A stretch of DNA of 64,000 nt from Haloarchaeobius litoreus (GCF_024495425.1 NZ_JANHJR010000003.1:124001-188000), one strand, 5' to 3'. Counted from the stretch's first letter, positions 9,691-17,944 are shown. Program-made: numbers and translations. The notes: generated by a model from the letters alone, not told the origin.

Positions 9691-10293
9691 TCAGGTCGAC
9701 CGTTCGCCGGCGACGTGGGCCTGTCTGGCGACGTACTTCGCGACCGGGTCGGCCTCGAGGTGGACGCGCTCGCCCGGCTCGCGCCCGGCGAGTGTCGTTC
9801 GCTCGCGCGTTTCCGGGATGACGGCGACGGCGAACCGGTCTGTTTCGAGGTCGGCGACGGTGAGACTGACACCGTCGACCGCGACACCGCCTTTCTCGAC
9901 GAGCAGGCCGGTGAAGCCGTCGCGGACAGCGAACTCGTAGCGCCAGCCGGTCCCCGTCGACTCGACGGCGAGCAGTTCGGTCGTGGTCTCCACACAGCCC
10001 CGGACGAGGTGGCCGTCGAGTCCGTCCGAGAGCGTCAGCGGCGGCTCCAGGTTGACTGCTGTCCCGACGGGTCGGTCGGCGAGCAGCGTCCGTGCGACGG
10101 TCTCGCCGCTGCAGTACGCTTCGAAACAGTCGGGGCTGACGGCGGTGGCGGTGAGGCAGACGCCGTCGACCGCCACGCTGTCGCCCGGTGCGGGGTCGAC
10201 GTGTCCGTTCGTCTCGATGCGCAGTTCGTGGCCCTCTCCGACGGGCTCGCTCGCGGTCACCCGGCCTGTCCCGGGGACGACACCAGTGTACAT
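9691..10293 (-). CDS. ribE: Riboflavin synthase, alpha-chain type
   Basis: Dismutates two 6,7-dimethyl-8-ribityllumazines to riboflavin. The 200-residue protein shows the two tandem lumazine-binding barrels of the family: MYTGVVPGTGRVTASEP...VDGVCLTATAV in the first (residues 1-95) and VRGCVETTTELLAVE...VDGVSLTVADL in the second. MYTGVVPG replaces the usual MFTGIVEG start. Many archaea have an unrelated riboflavin synthase, so this is the bacterial-type enzyme that haloarchaea use. It is convergent with arcS, sharing a TAG/TCA junction with no gap. Confidence 0.93.
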   Translation of the reverse strand: MYTGVVPGTGRVTASEPVGEGHELRIETNGHVDPAPGDSVAVDGVCLTATAVSPDCFEAYCSGETVARTLLADRPVGTAVNLEPPLTLSDGLDGHLVRGCVETTTELLAVESTGTGWRYEFAVRDGFTGLLVEKGGVAVDGVSLTVADLETDRFAVAVIPETRERTTLAGREPGERVHLEADPVAKYVARQAHVAGERST

Positions 10294-10381
10294 TGCAGTT
10301 CGACGGGGCCGCCGAGATTGTAAATCCGTTATGAATCACAGATTCGTGAAGGCGTCGGCTACCAACTGGTTGCCTGCCGAG

Positions 10382-10387
10382 TTTATA
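10382..10387 (+). promoter_or_regulatory. TATA box before a possible 33-codon upstream ORF
   Basis: TTTATA lies 26-31 bp before an ATG at 10413, exactly the leaderless spacing. The next gene start (10520) is too far away to be leaderless from this box. Confidence 0.6.
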
Positions 10388-10412
10388 GGTGCTGAGTTGC
10401 TGTGTGTACCCG

Positions 10413-10514
10413 ATGAGCCTCGAGTCGTGCGTGACGGGACAGGATGGTTGCGGGCGGGGGAGACCAGCGCGGAGCGACTCGAGCGGCCCACGAACCGGTG
10501 GCCTTCCGGGGTGA
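10413..10514 (+). CDS. Possible 33-residue leader ORF
   Basis: A short frame starting MSLESCVTGQDGCGRG, rich in Gly, Arg, Ser and Pro with two Cys. It begins where a leaderless transcript from the TATA box at 10382-10387 should begin, and its TGA (10512-10514) lies just before a GAGGAGG purine run and the ATG of the next gene. It could be a real microprotein, a translated leader that controls the downstream gene, or merely a fortuitous frame. Composition alone does not settle it. Confidence 0.3.
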   Translation: MSLESCVTGQDGCGRGRPARSDSSGPRTGGLPG

Positions 10515-10519
10515 GGAGG

Positions 10520-10933
10520 ATGGAGAACTACCCGATCCGAGACGAGGCGGTGCTGTTCGCAGCAGCGACAGCCGGCCTGCCGCACAGGCGCGTCCCCGAG
10601 CTCGTGGGGGTCGTGCAGGCCGACCTCGGCCTCCGGGTCGACGACTACCGGAACCGCTACGAGTGCGTCCACGAGACGAGCGACGCGTTCGTCTTCCTCG
10701 TCGAAGGCGGCCACTGGGCGACCATCGGGGACCGCCTGGGCTTCGATTCGACCGACTCCCGGGCGGTCGAGTGCGCCCACATCGAGCATCTTCGGCGGCT
10801 CGCGCGGGAGGCCGACCGGGTCCAGGAGTTCGCGGCGGCACTCGAGGTGCGCGAGTGCGTCGTCATCGGGAAGGACACGCCGCAGGCCGCGACGGACGGC
10901 GGGAACACGACGACCGACGGCGGGACACGGTAG
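10520..10933 (+). CDS. Uncharacterised conserved haloarchaeal protein
   Basis: A 137-residue soluble acidic protein beginning MENYPIRDEAVLFAAATAGL. It has a helical first third, a central segment RYECVHETSDAFVFLVEGGHW and a helical stretch AVECAHIEHLRRLAREADRVQEFAAALEVRECVVIG. The pattern matches a conserved haloarchaeal family of unknown function (I believe DUF8048, not verified). The ATG at 10520 is preceded directly by GAGGAGG. A GTG at 10427 is in frame and would add about 31 residues without family resemblance. The C-terminus is a Thr/Gly/Asp-rich tail. Its stop abuts the stop of the convergent GIY-YIG gene. Confidence 0.7.
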   Translation: MENYPIRDEAVLFAAATAGLPHRRVPELVGVVQADLGLRVDDYRNRYECVHETSDAFVFLVEGGHWATIGDRLGFDSTDSRAVECAHIEHLRRLAREADRVQEFAAALEVRECVVIGKDTPQAATDGGNTTTDGGTR

Positions 10934-11347
10934 TCAGGCCTCGTCGCTGGCGACCCGGTGGGCGTCCTCGACGACGCCCCGGAGCGACGCCTCGTCGTCG
11001 GCCCGGGTCAGGTGGCTGGTGCACTCGCAGTCCGAGCAGCCGAAGCCGACGACCGCGTCGGGGAGCTGCCGTGCGACGGCGCACTCCACGTCATCGGCGG
11101 TGCGGATGTCGCCCCGGACCGTCGCCGCATCGTGGCCGAGCAGGTAGTCGACATGCCAGTGGCGCACGTCGTGCTCGCCAGACGCGACCTCGCGGTGGCG
11201 GTCCAGCCGCGAGAACCCGCCGCTGCCGAGCGCGCTCCCGGTGTAGCCGTACCAGCCCGCGTCCAGCGCCACCTCGCCGAGGGCACCGACTTCGAGCGTG
11301 ACGGGGCGTTCGAGTTCCACGAGCAGCGTGTAGGTTCCGCCGGCCAT
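10934..11347 (-). CDS. GIY-YIG domain protein (DUF123 type)
   Basis: A 137-residue protein of the small archaeal GIY-YIG/DUF123 type. It begins MAGGTYTLLVELERP. The GIY-YIG core is modified to YTLLVELE...GWYGYTGSALGSGGFSRLDRH, and His/Cys residues follow in HWHVDYLL and CSDCECTSHL. Stand-alone domains of this type are thought to act on DNA or to be bound to metal, but their substrate is unknown. The start ATG is at 11347; a longer frame running upstream on this strand is only the shadow of the halocyanin gene. Confidence 0.8.
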   Translation of the reverse strand: MAGGTYTLLVELERPVTLEVGALGEVALDAGWYGYTGSALGSGGFSRLDRHREVASGEHDVRHWHVDYLLGHDAATVRGDIRTADDVECAVARQLPDAVVGFGCSDCECTSHLTRADDEASLRGVVEDAHRVASDEA

Positions 11348-11434
11348 GCGCTGACGTGGTGGTGGCGACCGCAAGAAGCCGCCGGTCCGCGACGACGCGA
11401 CCGACTTTTGTGTCGTCGCCCCCGAGTCGGGAGC

Positions 11435-11836
11435 GTGACTCGACTCGACCGCCGACGTGCGTGGCTGTGGGGCCCAGCGGTCGGCTGGGGGACGGTCGTG
11501 CTCGTCGCCTCGCTGGTCGACCCGCCCGGCGCGGCGACGGCGACGACCGGTCCGTTCGGCGTCCTGGCGGCGGACAAGTGGCAACACGGGCTCGCCTACG
11601 CGGTGCTCGGCGGGCTGGTCGCCCGGGCACTCGGCCGTCGAACGGCGCGGGCGGCGCTGCTGGCGGTCGGAGTCGCCGTCGCCGTCGGCTTCGGCGTGGA
11701 GCTGCTCCAGTCGTTCGTCCCCTGGCGGACGGCCTCGCTCGTCGACGGGGCAGCGAACGCAGTCGGCGCTGTCGTCGGCGTGGCCGGCTGGCAGTTCGCG
11801 TCGAAAAGGTCTCCCAGCGGCTGGGAACGCTCGTAA
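11435..11836 (+). CDS. VanZ-like membrane protein
   Basis: A 133-residue protein with about four hydrophobic helices and the VanZ-family signature DKWQHGLAYAVLGGL, followed by GFGVELLQSFVPWRTASLVDGAANAVGAVVG, which is the second conserved block of the family. VanZ-like proteins are membrane proteins of unclear role, linked in bacteria to glycopeptide tolerance; in haloarchaea the role is unknown. GTG at 11435 is taken as start because a CTTTTGTG stretch lies about 27 bp upstream and the Arg-rich sequence before it looks non-coding. Confidence 0.8.
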   Translation: MTRLDRRRAWLWGPAVGWGTVVLVASLVDPPGAATATTGPFGVLAADKWQHGLAYAVLGGLVARALGRRTARAALLAVGVAVAVGFGVELLQSFVPWRTASLVDGAANAVGAVVGVAGWQFASKRSPSGWERS

Positions 11837-11868
11837 CCGGCTTTTCTCCGGCGATGCGACTGTCGTGT

Positions 11869-12930
11869 ATGAGCCGACAGCAGAGCTGCACGCGACGGAC
11901 CGCACTCCGGGCACTCGGCGTCGGAGCCGGGCTCGCGGCGACCGGCGCGACGGTGACCGCACAGGACCAGCCGACGTTCGACGGCTGGCTGGACAACGTC
12001 GGCAACTACGACGGGGTCGTCGACGAGACCGGCACGGACAGCGTGACGGTGCAGGTCGGGAGCCAGGCCAACGGCGGCGCGTTCGGCTTCTCGCCGCCCG
12101 CCATCCGGGTCGACCCCGGCACGGAGGTCGTCTGGGAGTGGACCGGTGACGGCGGCGTCCACAACGTCCTTCCGGAGTCCGGCGACTGGGGCTCCGAACT
12201 CGTCGGCGAGGCCGGCCACACCTACTCACGGACGTTCGAGGAGGTGCAGGTGGTGAAGTACTACTGCGAACCCCACGAGGGCATGGGGATGAAAGGTGTC
12301 GTCGTGGTCGGCGACGCCGGCCCGTCTGGCGGTGGGAGCAGCGACGGCGGCCAGGAGAGCTTCGAGGAACCGGACTACGGCGGCTGGTTCGACGACGTGG
12401 GCAACTACGAGTCGACCGCGAACGAGACCGGCACGGACAGCGTGACGGTGCAGGTCGGGAGCCAGGCCAACGGCGGCGCGTTCGGCTTCGCCCCGCCGGC
12501 GGTCCGCGTCGACCCCGGTACGGAGGTCGTCTGGGAGTGGACCGGCGACGGCGGCGTCCACAACGTCCTTCCGGAGTCCGGCGACTGGGGCTCCGAACTC
12601 GTCGGCGAGGCCGGCCACACCTACTCACGGACGTTCGAGGAGCCCGGCATCCACAGATACTACTGCGAACCCCACGAGGGCATGGGGATGAAGGGTACGG
12701 TCGTCGTGACCGGTGCGGCGGAAGCCGGCGGCAGCGGTGAGAGCGAGGCCGGGGGCTGGACCGAGCCCACCGCGCAACCGCGGCCGGTCGGCGAGTCCAG
12801 CATCGAACCCCTGGAGCTCGCCTTCGTCGGCGGGTTCGGCTCGCTGCTGCTGTTCCCCGCGCTCGTCGGTGTCGCGATGGCGCTCGGCTCCGACGGACGC
12901 CCGGACGACGAGCCCAGCGGCGGGAACTGA
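11869..12930 (+). CDS. Double halocyanin-domain copper protein, membrane anchored
   Basis: A 353-residue exported blue-copper protein. The start MSRQQSCTRRTALRALGVG carries a twin-arginine signal. Two halocyanin/plastocyanin domains follow (about residues 53-147 and 186-280), each with copper ligands in VHNVLP (His) and YYCEPHEGMGMKG (Cys, His, Met). A Gly/Ser-rich linker leads to a C-terminal helix (about residues 315-335) and a charged tail, so the domains sit outside the membrane. It probably carries electrons between membrane complexes. The two domains are recent duplicates: long blocks are identical at DNA level with an offset of 399 bp. A CTTTTCT box lies 28 bp upstream. Confidence 0.92.
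   Translation: MSRQQSCTRRTALRALGVGAGLAATGATVTAQDQPTFDGWLDNVGNYDGVVDETGTDSVTVQVGSQANGGAFGFSPPAIRVDPGTEVVWEWTGDGGVHNVLPESGDWGSELVGEAGHTYSRTFEEVQVVKYYCEPHEGMGMKGVVVVGDAGPSGGGSSDGGQESFEEPDYGGWFDDVGNYESTANETGTDSVTVQVGSQANGGAFGFAPPAVRVDPGTEVVWEWTGDGGVHNVLPESGDWGSELVGEAGHTYSRTFEEPGIHRYYCEPHEGMGMKGTVVVTGAAEAGGSGESEAGGWTEPTAQPRPVGESSIEPLELAFVGGFGSLLLFPALVGVAMALGSDGRPDDEPSGGN
12025..12642 (+). repeat. Direct repeat from halocyanin domain duplication
   Basis: Positions 12025-12090 recur at 12424-12489 and 12148-12243 recur at 12547-12642 without mismatch, an offset of 399 bp (133 codons). Third codon positions are identical too, which means either a recent duplication or gene conversion between the two halves. 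Confidence 0.9.
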
Positions 12931-12994
12931 CCGACGGCGGTCGCATCAAAAACCGAACTGTATTAGTGCCCCCGTTCGGAGTAGCCGGGTACGG

Positions 12995-13366
12995 ATGTAC
13001 GACCCGTCCGCGACGGACGAACCGGAGTTCCAGGCGGTCGTCGACGCCCTCGACGACGAGGATTGCCACGCGATCATCGAGGCGCTCGACGAGCCGATGA
13101 CCGCCAGTGAGCTCTCCGACGAGTGCGGGATTCCGCTCTCGACGACCTACCGGAAGCTCGAACGGCTCACCGAGTCGTCGCTGCTCGTCGAGGAGACCCA
13201 GCTCCGTCCGGACGGCCGTCACACGTCGCAGTACCGGGTCAACTTCGAGGACGTCACAATCATGCTCGCCGAGGACAACTCGCTCGAACTACGCATCGCT
13301 CGGCCGCCCGAAACGCCAGACGAACGCCTCGCGTCGATGTGGGAGGAGGTGCGCAAGGAGACATGA
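12995..13366 (+). CDS. Winged-helix transcription regulator
   Basis: A 123-residue ArsR-like winged-helix protein. The helix-turn-helix region is MTASELSDECGIPLSTTYRKLERLTESSLLVEE (about residues 34-66), followed by a wing PDGRHTSQYRVNFEDVTIML and a C-terminal helix with MWEEVRKET. The ligand is not evident; there is no Cys-rich metal site. A TATTAG box about 30 bp upstream sets a leaderless start. It overlaps the next gene by ATGA, so it most likely works with, or reports through, the small membrane protein it is coupled to. Confidence 0.85.
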   Translation: MYDPSATDEPEFQAVVDALDDEDCHAIIEALDEPMTASELSDECGIPLSTTYRKLERLTESSLLVEETQLRPDGRHTSQYRVNFEDVTIMLAEDNSLELRIARPPETPDERLASMWEEVRKET

Positions 13367-13644
13367 CACACCTCTCAGCCCTCGTCATCGCGTTCAAGAC
13401 GCTCGCGCTCGTCTTCGGCGGCCTCATCACCTACTTCGCGGCGAAGGCGTACCGCCGGACCGGCTCGCCCGCGCTGCGCGCGCTGGCGGTCGGCTTCGGC
13501 TTCGTCACGCTCGGGGCGATGCTGGCCGGGGCGATGGACCAGTTCATCATGGGCCCCGCCGACCGCACCGTCGCGCTGGCCATCGAGAGCCTGCTGACCA
13601 CCGTCGGCTTCGGCGTCATCCTCTACTCGCTGTACGCGGACTGA
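13363..13644 (+). CDS. Small membrane protein coupled to wHTH regulator (DUF7521-like)
   Basis: A 93-residue membrane protein with three hydrophobic segments (LALVFGGLITYFAAKAY, ALAVGFGFVTLGAMLAGAM, LAIESLLTTVGFGVILYSLY). The pattern matches haloarchaeal DUF7521-type proteins (family number from memory), which recur beside winged-helix regulators. The 4-bp overlap with the regulator implies coupled translation. A sensor or anti-regulator role is only inferred from this arrangement. Confidence 0.75.
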   Translation: MTHLSALVIAFKTLALVFGGLITYFAAKAYRRTGSPALRALAVGFGFVTLGAMLAGAMDQFIMGPADRTVALAIESLLTTVGFGVILYSLYAD

Positions 13645-13696
13645 GCCCTCCGCCGACCCGAAGCGGATTTACGCACACGACCGTTGTTCTCCGGCA

Positions 13697-14800
13697 ATGA
13701 GCAAGCCCAGCCCCGAAGTGTACGAGCAGGGGAAGGGGATGGACGCCCACAACCAGGTGATGCGTCGCATCCGCGCCGAGAAGGAGGAGACGTACGACCC
13801 TCACGAGCCGACGCGGGTGTGGATCGACGAGGACAACACGCCCGGCGGCGTGTTCCAGAGCCTGACCATCATCCTCAACACCGGTGGCTGCCGGTGGGCC
13901 CGCGCCGGCGGCTGCACGATGTGTGGCTACGTCGCCGAGTCCGTCGAGGGCGGCTCGGTGAGCCACGACGCGCTGATGGACCAGATCCAGGTCTGTCTCG
14001 ACCACGAGGCGGAGAACGCCGACGGGCCGAGCGACCTCGTGAAGATCTACACCTCCGGGAGCTTCCTCGACGAGCGCGAGGTCGGCGGGGAGACGCGCCG
14101 CGCCATCGCGGAGACGTTCGCGGACCGCGAGCGCATCGTCGTCGAGTCGCTGCCCGACTTCGTCGACCGCGAGAAGATAGGAGAGTTCACCAGCCACGGG
14201 CTGGACACCGACGTCGCCATCGGGCTGGAGACCGCGACCGACCGCGTGCGCCACGACTGCGTGAACAAGTACTTCGACTTCGCCGACTTCGAGGATGCCT
14301 GCTCGGAGGCCGTCGCGGCGGACGAGGCGAGCGGCGAGGGGGAGGGCGACGCCGGCGTGAAGGCGTACCTGCTGATGAAGCCGCCGTTCCTCTCGGAGCC
14401 GGAGGCGCTCGACGACATGAAGTCCTCCGTGCGTCGCTGCAGCGAGGTCGACGGCTGTCACACCGTCTCGATGAACCCCTGCAACGTCCAGCGCTACACG
14501 ATGGTCGACGAGCTGTTCTTCCGCGGCGGCTACAGGCCGCCGTGGCTCTGGTCGGTCGCGGACGTGCTCGAATCGACGGCCGGCTGCGACGCCATCGTCG
14601 TCTCCGACCCCGTCGGCCACGGCTCCGACCGCGGCGCGCACAACTGCGGCGACTGCGACGACCGCGTCCAGACGGCCATCAAGGACTTCGACGTACGACA
14701 GGACCCGTCGGTGTTCGAGCAGGTGTCCTGCGACTGCGAGCTGACGTGGGAGGCGGTCGTCGAGCGCGAGACCAGCTACAACATGCCGCTCGCGCGGTAG
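13697..14800 (+). CDS. raSEA: Archaeosine radical SAM enzyme RaSEA
   Basis: Partner of ArcS; it cleaves the lysine adduct on tRNA position 15 to leave the formamidino group of archaeosine. The 367-residue protein carries the RaSEA N-terminus (VWIDEDNTPGGVFQSLTIILNTGGC) and a radical-SAM cluster with unusual spacing C-X7-C-X2-C (Cys65, Cys73, Cys76 in CRWARAGGCTMC). Downstream are KIYTSGSFLDEREV, typical of Elp3-like radical SAM folds, and two Cys pairs near the C-terminus (CGDCDD, CDCE). It is separated from arcS by 4 kb but on the same strand. Its stop abuts that of the sensor kinase. Confidence 0.95.
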   Translation: MSKPSPEVYEQGKGMDAHNQVMRRIRAEKEETYDPHEPTRVWIDEDNTPGGVFQSLTIILNTGGCRWARAGGCTMCGYVAESVEGGSVSHDALMDQIQVCLDHEAENADGPSDLVKIYTSGSFLDEREVGGETRRAIAETFADRERIVVESLPDFVDREKIGEFTSHGLDTDVAIGLETATDRVRHDCVNKYFDFADFEDACSEAVAADEASGEGEGDAGVKAYLLMKPPFLSEPEALDDMKSSVRRCSEVDGCHTVSMNPCNVQRYTMVDELFFRGGYRPPWLWSVADVLESTAGCDAIVVSDPVGHGSDRGAHNCGDCDDRVQTAIKDFDVRQDPSVFEQVSCDCELTWEAVVERETSYNMPLAR

Positions 14801-17800
14801 TCACTCCACGGGCGTCGTCTCGTTCTCGCCAGTCCCGGTCCGTTCGTCCGAGGCCTCCGACGCAGACGACATCGCCAGTGGCACGTGCAGCGTGACGACG
14901 CTGCCGCGGGGCTCGTTGTCCTCGAAGCTGATCCAGCCACCCGACTGCGTGACGACCCAGTTCACCAGCCAGAGGCCGAGCCCGCTGGCGTGCCTGAGCT
15001 GGGTGATCTCCTGCTCCTCCGAGATGAGTGCGCGCTCGGAGGCGGGGATACCCGGGCCGTCGTCGGCGACCGACACCTGGAGCACGTCCGGGTCGGTTTC
15101 GCCGCGGCGCGCGCTCACGTGGACGTTCGGCGTGCCGGTGTCGTTGTGCTCGACGGCGTTCTCGATGACGTGGAAGATGGCGGTCCGGAGCAGGTCGTCG
15201 GCACGGACCTGCGCCGACTCCGGCAGGTCGGTCGTGAACTCGGCCTCGGGGTGCTCCTCGGCGACCTGCGCGATGGAGGTGCTGACGCTCTCGTGGACGT
15301 TCACCGGGCCGGTCGCCGCGTGGTCGCGGTCGAGGGTGCGCTCGACGGCACGGGTCTTCTCGGCGAGGCTGATGAGGTCGTCCGCGCGGTCGATGATGGT
15401 CTCGGAGTAGCCGATAGCGGCGGTCCCGTCGACCACGTCGCCGAGCATCTCCGCCGAGCCCTTGATGATGTTCATGCCGTTTCGCAGGTCGTGTCGGAGC
15501 ACGCGGTTGAGGATCTCGACGCGCTTCTGTCGCTCCTTGCGTTCGGTGATGTCGGTGTAGACGCCGAAGGTACGGGGGGAGGACTCGTCGAGGTCGACGG
15601 GGACGACGGTCATCAGGAAGTCACGCAGGCCGTCGGTCGTGCGTCGTTTCACCTCGCGCTCGACGAGCTCGCCCCGGTAGGCCTGGTCGTTGATGTGGTC
15701 GCTCTCGGTCTCCCGGTCCGGCGGGACGATGAACTCGTCGAGGTTGCCGCCGACGATCTCGTCGGCGTCGTAGCCGAACACCTGCTCGAACGCGCTGTTT
15801 ATCTCGACGACCGTCGGGTAGCCGTCCTCGTGGACCGCGTAGACGACGGGGTCGGGCACGTTCTGGAACAGCGCGGCGAACCGGTCGCGCTCGTCCTTGA
15901 GTTCGGCCTCGAACGAGGCGCGTTCGAGCGCGTCGGCGACGTGGGTCAGCAGCAGCTCCGTGAGTTCGAGGTCCGTCCGGTCGAAGGCATCTACCTCGTC
16001 GGAGACGGCCTGGAAGACGCCCTCGTCGCCGACGGGCACGGAGAGCAACGAGCGGTACGTCCGGTCCTCCGGTTCGGCCGCGTTGTCGGCGGTCACGTCG
16101 TCGATGAGGAACGACTCCCCCGTGCGGTGCGTCTTCCCCGCGAGGCCCTGGGTGATGGGGGCGCGCTCGCTGTAGCCTTCCGGTTCGATCTCCGAGGAGA
16201 GCGCGCGGGAGACGAGGAAGTCGTCGGCGACCTCGTCGACACAGCAGATGTCGAAGTCGAGGACGCGCTCGGCGGCCTCGACGGTCAGCGCCCAGATCTC
16301 ATCACGCGTCTCGCAGTCGTCGAGGTCGGAGGCGATCGCGTGTAGCGCCTCTATCTTGCGTTTCTGTTCGACGAGTTCGGCCTCCATGCGCTTGCGTGCG
16401 GAGATGTCCCGCACGACGACGGCGGTGCCCTCGAAGGTCGTCTCCTGCGGGAGCACCGCGATGGTCGCCTCGTACTCGACGACCTCCTCGTCCCCGAAAT
16501 CGAGCTCGAACGTCCGTGTCTCGCCGTCGGACAGCGCCGCGAACTCCTCGCGACCGCGCTCGATGTGCTCCCGGGGCAGGACCTCGTCCACGTGGCGGCC
16601 GATGAGGTCCTCGCGTTCGTAGCCGGTCATCTCGGCCAGCACGTCGTTGACCGCGTGGAAGTGGCCCGACTCGTCGAGCGCGAACACGCCGTCGCCAGCC
16701 GCCTCGACGATCGTCTGGTGCCGTTTGAGGTCGCGTTCGCGGGTGCTCCGGTCGAGGGCGGCCTGCGTCGTCGACGCGAGGATGTTCACCATCTGCACGT
16801 CGGTTCGGTCGAAGGCGTTGCGTGCCCGGGCACCGAAGACGAGGATGCCGTGGTCGCCCAGTGGGACGACGATGGCGCTCTCGAGGTCGAGTGAAGGGGG
16901 TATCGCGGTCCGGGCCGTCGCCGCCTCGTTGATAACGGCCGTCTCGCCGTTCTCGAACGCGTTCCAGACGAGCCCGTCGTCCGCGCCGAGCGTGGTCGGC
17001 TCGTCGAAGTGGCTGGCGACCTCGTCGGTGGCCGAGACGGGCACGAGCACCTCGCTGTAGTCGTCGTAGAAGAACACGCCGGCGTAGGGCTGGTCGAGGA
17101 CGGTCCGTGCGGCCTCGACCGCGAAGTCCGCGACGCGTGTCGGCTCCTCGACGCCGACGAGCTCGCTCGTCATCGCCTGGAGGGACTCGACGGTCTCGCG
17201 GCGGTTCACGCGGTCGCTCACGTCCTGAACGAACGAGAGCGCGCCGAGTACGGTCCCGTCGTCGGTCAGCGTCGTGTTGTACCACTCGCAGGTCAGCTCC
17301 GTCCCGTCGGCGGTGACGTTCCGGTTCACGTTGACCGACGGCACCTCGCCGTCGGGCGAGAGCGCGGCGTCCGCGATGGGCCGGACGGCCTCGCGCTCGT
17401 CGGGTGGGACGAGCAGCTCCACGACGGGCTCGCCGATGGCCTCGGACGCTTCGTAGCCGAAGATGTCGGCCGCGCCGTCGTTCCAGGCGGTGATGTGGCC
17501 GTCGGCGTCCACCTCGACGACGGCGAGTGGTGCCTGCTCGTAGACGAGTCTGAGCCGGTCGAGCTCGCTGTCGAGGGGCAGGCTGTCCTCCGGCTCGACG
17601 ACGGCGGCGATGCGGTCGCGGAGTACGTCGGGGCCGGCCGAGGTGGGGACGTAGCCGTCGACGCCGGCCGCGACCGCCTCGCTCGCCAGCGCTTCGTCGC
17701 CGTCCTCGGCGAGAAGGAAGACGGGGAGCGCCGGCCACCGCCTGCGGACCGACTCGAGCAGGTCGAGAGGGTCACCCGCGACGGTGTCCGTCGCGACGAC

Positions 17801-17944
17801 ACAGTCGACGTCACCGTCGAGCACGTCCAGAGCCGACGCGGTATCGGCTGCGGTACTCATCGTCCATGGAAGCGACTCCACCATCTCCGTCCGCACGTCG
17901 CCGGGGGGAGCGACGAGCAGGACGCGTCTCGTACGTCCGTTCAT
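14801..17944 (-). CDS. Multi-PAS/GAF sensor histidine kinase with pseudo-receiver
   Basis: A 1047-residue soluble signalling kinase. Domains in order: a receiver-like N-terminus (1-115), PAS (about 125-245), GAF (255-400), PAS (410-525), GAF (530-680), PAS (690-810), then a dimerisation helix with phospho-acceptor His at about 818 in RVLRHDLRNGMN and a HATPase domain (IENAVEHND, VADDGPGIP, SGLGLWLVNWV). The receiver lacks the phosphorylated Asp at its usual place (DCVVATD) and the N-terminal acidic pair, so it is probably a pseudo-receiver. No transmembrane segments, so the signal is cytoplasmic (redox, light or small molecule). No dedicated response regulator lies next to it. Confidence 0.9.
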   Translation of the reverse strand: MNGRTRRVLLVAPPGDVRTEMVESLPWTMSTAADTASALDVLDGDVDCVVATDTVAGDPLDLLESVRRRWPALPVFLLAEDGDEALASEAVAAGVDGYVPTSAGPDVLRDRIAAVVEPEDSLPLDSELDRLRLVYEQAPLAVVEVDADGHITAWNDGAADIFGYEASEAIGEPVVELLVPPDEREAVRPIADAALSPDGEVPSVNVNRNVTADGTELTCEWYNTTLTDDGTVLGALSFVQDVSDRVNRRETVESLQAMTSELVGVEEPTRVADFAVEAARTVLDQPYAGVFFYDDYSEVLVPVSATDEVASHFDEPTTLGADDGLVWNAFENGETAVINEAATARTAIPPSLDLESAIVVPLGDHGILVFGARARNAFDRTDVQMVNILASTTQAALDRSTRERDLKRHQTIVEAAGDGVFALDESGHFHAVNDVLAEMTGYEREDLIGRHVDEVLPREHIERGREEFAALSDGETRTFELDFGDEEVVEYEATIAVLPQETTFEGTAVVVRDISARKRMEAELVEQKRKIEALHAIASDLDDCETRDEIWALTVEAAERVLDFDICCVDEVADDFLVSRALSSEIEPEGYSERAPITQGLAGKTHRTGESFLIDDVTADNAAEPEDRTYRSLLSVPVGDEGVFQAVSDEVDAFDRTDLELTELLLTHVADALERASFEAELKDERDRFAALFQNVPDPVVYAVHEDGYPTVVEINSAFEQVFGYDADEIVGGNLDEFIVPPDRETESDHINDQAYRGELVEREVKRRTTDGLRDFLMTVVPVDLDESSPRTFGVYTDITERKERQKRVEILNRVLRHDLRNGMNIIKGSAEMLGDVVDGTAAIGYSETIIDRADDLISLAEKTRAVERTLDRDHAATGPVNVHESVSTSIAQVAEEHPEAEFTTDLPESAQVRADDLLRTAIFHVIENAVEHNDTGTPNVHVSARRGETDPDVLQVSVADDGPGIPASERALISEEQEITQLRHASGLGLWLVNWVVTQSGGWISFEDNEPRGSVVTLHVPLAMSSASEASDERTGTGENETTPVE

